Origin: Nocardioides panacis
Lineage (GTDB): Bacteria; Actinomycetota; Actinomycetes; Propionibacteriales; Nocardioidaceae
Assembly (NCBI RefSeq): GCF_019039255.1
Contig: NZ_CP077062.1
Location: 124,001-188,000, forward strand
Length of the DNA: 64,000 nucleotides
Direction of reading: 5' to 3'
Shown here: piece after piece, positions 61,954 through 64,000 of the stretch
Layout of the letters: each line of letters starts with the position of its first letter
Numbering within the stretch: the first letter of the stretch is position 1
Notes under the pieces: generated by a model
Told to the model about the DNA's origin: nothing
Seen by the model: only the letters and a program-made list of their open reading frames with translations
Database searches by the model: none
Translations under genes and position numbers: made by a program

Positions 61954-62605
61954 TCAGGCCGGGGTGCGGGGCGGGGGACCAGACGGCGGGGCCGGATCGG
62001 CGACCAGCTCCAGCTCCAGGTCGAGCGCGGTGAGCTGCTCGACGACCTCGGCGGGCGCGGAGGGGCCGCTGATCACCAGGTCGACGTCGTCGACGGGGCA
62101 GATCAGCGCCACCGAGATGACGCCCAGCTTGGAGCCGTCGGTGACCACCACCCGGCGCCGGCCCGAGGCGAGCATCCGCTGCTTCCATGCTGACCTCGGG
62201 GAGGTTCACGTTGGTGATGCCGGCGACGGGGTCGATGCCGTTGCAGCCGATGATCGCCAGGTCCGCGTGGATCCGGTCGAGCACCAGCCCGCCCATCGGG
62301 TCGACCAGCGAGTGCTGCATCCGGCGCAGCGTGCCCCCGGTGAGCATCACCGTGAACCGGGCGAGGGGCGCCTCGAGCTCGGTGGCGATGGTCAGGCCGT
62401 TGGTCACCACGGTCACGCCCTCGAGGTCGGTGCGCTGCACCAGCGCCCGGGCCACCGCGGTGGTGGTGGTGCCCACGTCGAGCACGACCGTCGCGCCGGG
62501 CTGCACGAGCTCGGCGGCGCGCCGCCCGATCGCGGCCTTCTCCATGGCGTGCGCGGTGGCAGTCTCCTCGTAGGGCCGCTCCGGCGGCGGTGCGGTGGTG
62601 GCCAT
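61954..62605 (-). pseudogene. DeoR-family sensor domain, frameshifted and without HTH
   Basis: The minus-strand reading from ATG 62605 is a typical DeoR ligand domain: RPYEETATAHAMEKAAIGRRA, then TVVLDVGTTTTAVARAL and FTVMLTGGTLRRMQHSLV, then INVNLPEV-like VTNVNLPEVSM. One extra base at about 62185 (a GG in ATGGAAG) shifts the frame; after it MLASGRRRVVVTDGSKLGVI and PVDDVDLVISG finish the domain, ending at 61954. The N-terminal HTH that should come first is absent. Sequence just upstream (to about 62690), in another frame, reads TVAALSEEKPTLRDRLLVDK and may be an eroded piece of it. Such a protein would not bind DNA. Confidence 0.72.
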
Positions 62606-62777
62606 CACGCCGGACCACCGGGCCCTTGTCAACAAGCAAGCGATCTCGCAACGTCGGTTTCTCCTCCGAAAGCGCAGCGACCGTGAGCAGGCGGCAACCC
62701 GGCACGCCCCGGGACCGAGACGTGCCTCGTCTGAGGTCCTACGACCAAGGTGGGATGGTGGACCGCACCTCGACCCG

Positions 62778-62796
62778 TGGATAAAGGAGTTATCCA
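62778..62796. promoter_or_regulatory. 19-bp inverted repeat upstream of the His-rich gene
   Basis: TGGATAA and TTATCCA are perfect 7-base arms around AGGAG, unusually AT-rich for this genome. A repressor site, perhaps metal-responsive, is the simplest reading; an RNA hairpin hiding AGGAG is the alternative. Confidence 0.5.
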
Positions 62797-62823
62797 GATC
62801 CCCCCACAGTGAGGTGCTCGACG

Positions 62824-63180
62824 ATGACCCAGCTCCTGAACCGCCCGCGGACCCGGCTCGCCGCCCTGGCCACCACGGCCCTGCTGCTCGCCGGAGGATC
62901 CGCGGCGGCCCTGGCCCAGCCCGCGGCCGCCGACGGCTCGCACGACGACCGCGTGGTCCGGGTGGCCTCCGGCGGCGACCACCACTCCCGGCACGCGGAG
63001 CCCGGCGACGACCGGCGTGCCGACCGTCACCACGCCCGTCACCACGCCCGTCACCACCACCGTCACCACGCCCGGCACGGCTCGCACGTCGAGGCCGGCG
63101 ACGACCACGGCCGGCACGGCACGCACGTCGAGTCCGGTGACGACCACGGCCGGCACGGTGGGCACGGCGCCGACGACTGA
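62824..63180 (+). CDS. Secreted poly-histidine protein
   Basis: This 118-residue protein has a signal peptide (RLAALATTALLLAGGSAAALAQ, cut near residue 36) and a mature part of about 80 residues with 21 histidines: a core ADRHHARHHARHHHRHHARH near 66-85, then two near-identical 13-residue repeats (HVEAGDDHGRH, HVESGDDHGRH). The composition suggests binding of nickel, zinc or copper in the cell envelope. Start ATG 62824 has GAGGTG upstream. The VESGDD motif recalls the PepSY protein at 52486-53097, possibly by common descent. Confidence 0.75.
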   Translation: MTQLLNRPRTRLAALATTALLLAGGSAAALAQPAAADGSHDDRVVRVASGGDHHSRHAEPGDDRRADRHHARHHARHHHRHHARHGSHVEAGDDHGRHGTHVESGDDHGRHGGHGADD

Positions 63181-63249
63181 GGCGCGCACAGCACGAGGGC
63201 GGTGCGGGACCACTGGTCCCGCACCGCCCTCGGCGTGCGTGCGTCGCGC

Positions 63250-63546
63250 CTAGGGTGCCGGCGGCGTCGAGTCGCCCGCGCCGTCGTCGGCAGGGTTCGC
63301 GTCGGCCGGGGGAGCGGCCTTGCGGGCCGCGAGACGCGCGACCAGGTCGGCGGCGTTGGCCCGCGGCGAGGCAGCCGCCCGGTTGGTCTCGGCCACCTCG
63401 GTGAGCAGCTCCTGCCGCCGCACCTGGATGTGCCGGGGGGCGTCGACCCCGACCCGGACGATGTCGCCGCGCTGCTCGAGGATGGTGATGACGATGTCGT
63501 CCCCGATGACGAGGCTCTCGCCGACGCGTCGGCTCAGCACCAGCAT
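63250..63546 (-). CDS. csrA: Carbon storage regulator CsrA
   Basis: This 98-residue RNA-binding protein has the CsrA core at residues 1-60: MLVLSRRVGESLVIGDDIVI, then GDIVRVGVDAPRHIQVRR with Arg near 44 for RNA contact. A 38-residue Ala/Pro-rich C-terminal extension is longer than in most CsrA proteins. CsrA blocks translation at GGA motifs, classically of flagellin. The 5' leader contains ACAGGAG at its own ribosome site and another GGA, so autoregulation is possible. fliW, whose product is the CsrA antagonist, lies just upstream. Confidence 0.93.
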   Translation of the reverse strand: MLVLSRRVGESLVIGDDIVITILEQRGDIVRVGVDAPRHIQVRRQELLTEVAETNRAAASPRANAADLVARLAARKAAPPADANPADDGAGDSTPPAP

Positions 63547-63598
63547 GCAGTCACTCCTGTCGGGTCGACGGCGGGCGGAGATCCGACCCCGCGAGCCC

Positions 63599-63604
63599 AG
63601 CCTA
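63599..63604 (-). promoter_or_regulatory. -10 box of csrA
   Basis: TAGGCT on the minus strand, about 52 bases before ATG 63546, overlapping the intergenic end of fliW; gives a leader of about 45 bases. Confidence 0.4.
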
Positions 63605-63610
63605 TGCGGG

Positions 63611-64000
63611 CTAGGAGGTCGACGCCGACGACAGGGGGGCGCGCATGGGCAGATCGAGGTCCGCCAGGAGGTACTGGCCGGCTCGCTGGGTGCGGTGGTT
63701 GACCAGCACCGGGGCCAGCAGGTTGGCCGTGGCGGAGTCGGGCGTGTCGCCGAGGGTGACCACCACCAGCGCCAGCAGGTCGCTCTCGTCCTCGATGCCG
63801 AGCTCGGCGGTGACCGACTCGTCGATCTCGGGGGAGTAGTCGGCGAAGAACGACGCCGGGGGCACCACCACGAAGCTCAGGTTGGGGTCGTCGAGGGAGC
63901 GGAGGTCGCAGACCAGGCCCGTGTCGTCGAGGCGCGCGAGCGCGAAACGACGGTCGTCGGGGAAGCCGGCGAGCGGCTGCACCATCTCGAGGACCGGGAT
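63611..64000 (-). CDS. fliW: Flagellar assembly factor FliW (5' end outside the window)
   Basis: The visible C-terminal 129 residues match FliW, the protein that binds CsrA and releases flagellin mRNA. Motifs are PLAGFPDDRRFALARL, FVVVPPASFFADYSPEID and a closing ANLLAPVLVNHRTQRAGQYLL, the conserved late FliW segment. The frame is open to the window edge (IPVLEMVQPLAGF), so the start lies beyond 64000. Other flagellar genes probably follow outside. Confidence 0.9.
   Translation of the reverse strand: MPVLEMVQPLAGFPDDRRFALARLDDTGLVCDLRSLDDPNLSFVVVPPASFFADYSPEIDESVTAELGIEDESDLLALVVVTLGDTPDSATANLLAPVLVNHRTQRAGQYLLADLDLPMRAPLSSASTS

Overview
The window is chromosomal DNA of a high-GC (about 70 percent) actinobacterium. 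Codons end almost always in G or C, GTG starts are frequent, and many genes have a TANNNT box 6-9 bases before the start codon, the layout of leaderless actinobacterial genes. Gene content (F420-dependent oxidoreductase, short-chain Z-isoprenyl synthase, DUF4245, DUF6542, DUF6480, wax ester synthase/DGAT, CsrA-FliW) fits Nocardioides or a close relative. From memory, the order of the core genes (DUF255 protein, hemolysin III-like, Z-farnesyl-PP synthase, PhoH2, FumC, GlpX, DUF4245, XseB, XseA, IspH, DUF6542, YchF) matches M. tuberculosis Rv1084-Rv1112, so the window is a conserved backbone opened up by several accessory blocks.

Layout. 0-4.5 kb: backbone genes (DUF255, PAQR/hemolysin III, uppS-type synthase, PhoH2). 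4.9-10 kb: sugar ABC importer (binding protein and two permeases, no ATPase) plus a GH13 alpha-glucosidase; its likely ATPase is the MsiK-type protein at 19.8 kb. 10.1-15.6 kb: secreted lytic transglycosylase-like protein, both classes of fumarase (FumC and Fe-S FumA) around a spermidine-synthase-like methyltransferase, and a DUF1707 protein. 15.8-19.7 kb: complete ABC importer of the iron/polyamine/thiamine type. 20.9-26.4 kb: WS/DGAT acyltransferase with a histone H1-like tail, two alpha/beta hydrolases, and a glpX-PfkB kinase operon. 26.4-29.5 kb: molybdate operon (regulator-modA-modB-modC, all overlapping). 29.6-40.4 kb: F420 oxidoreductase, ArsB/NhaD-type transporter, xseAB, ispH, RmuC, xth, ychF and small genes.

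40.6-49.2 kb: an eight-gene type IV pilus operon on the minus strand (pilA, pilT, pilB, pilC, two prepilin-like genes, a PilX-like protein, pilD). 49.2-53.1 kb: a noncoding stretch, a decayed DUF4440 gene, and a two-component system with a PepSY protein; the regulator gene and the PepSY gene share an 11-bp-spaced TTCAG repeat. 53.2-60.9 kb: a thioredoxin-reductase-like fusion without redox cysteines, cupin, VOC, haloperoxidase-like hydrolase, GerW, zinc-ribbon, and a GAF-GGDEF diguanylate cyclase. 60.9-64 kb: FUSC transporter, a broken DeoR-family gene, a poly-histidine secreted protein, then csrA and fliW at the edge of a probable flagellar locus.

Three reading frames (DUF255 protein, sugar-binding protein, DeoR-like gene) are each broken by what looks like one extra G, two of them in G runs. 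This looks like assembly error, but the DeoR-like gene also lacks its HTH domain and the DUF4440 gene has a nonsense codon plus a frameshift, so at least two real pseudogenes are likely. I see no tRNA, rRNA, CRISPR array, transposase or prophage.
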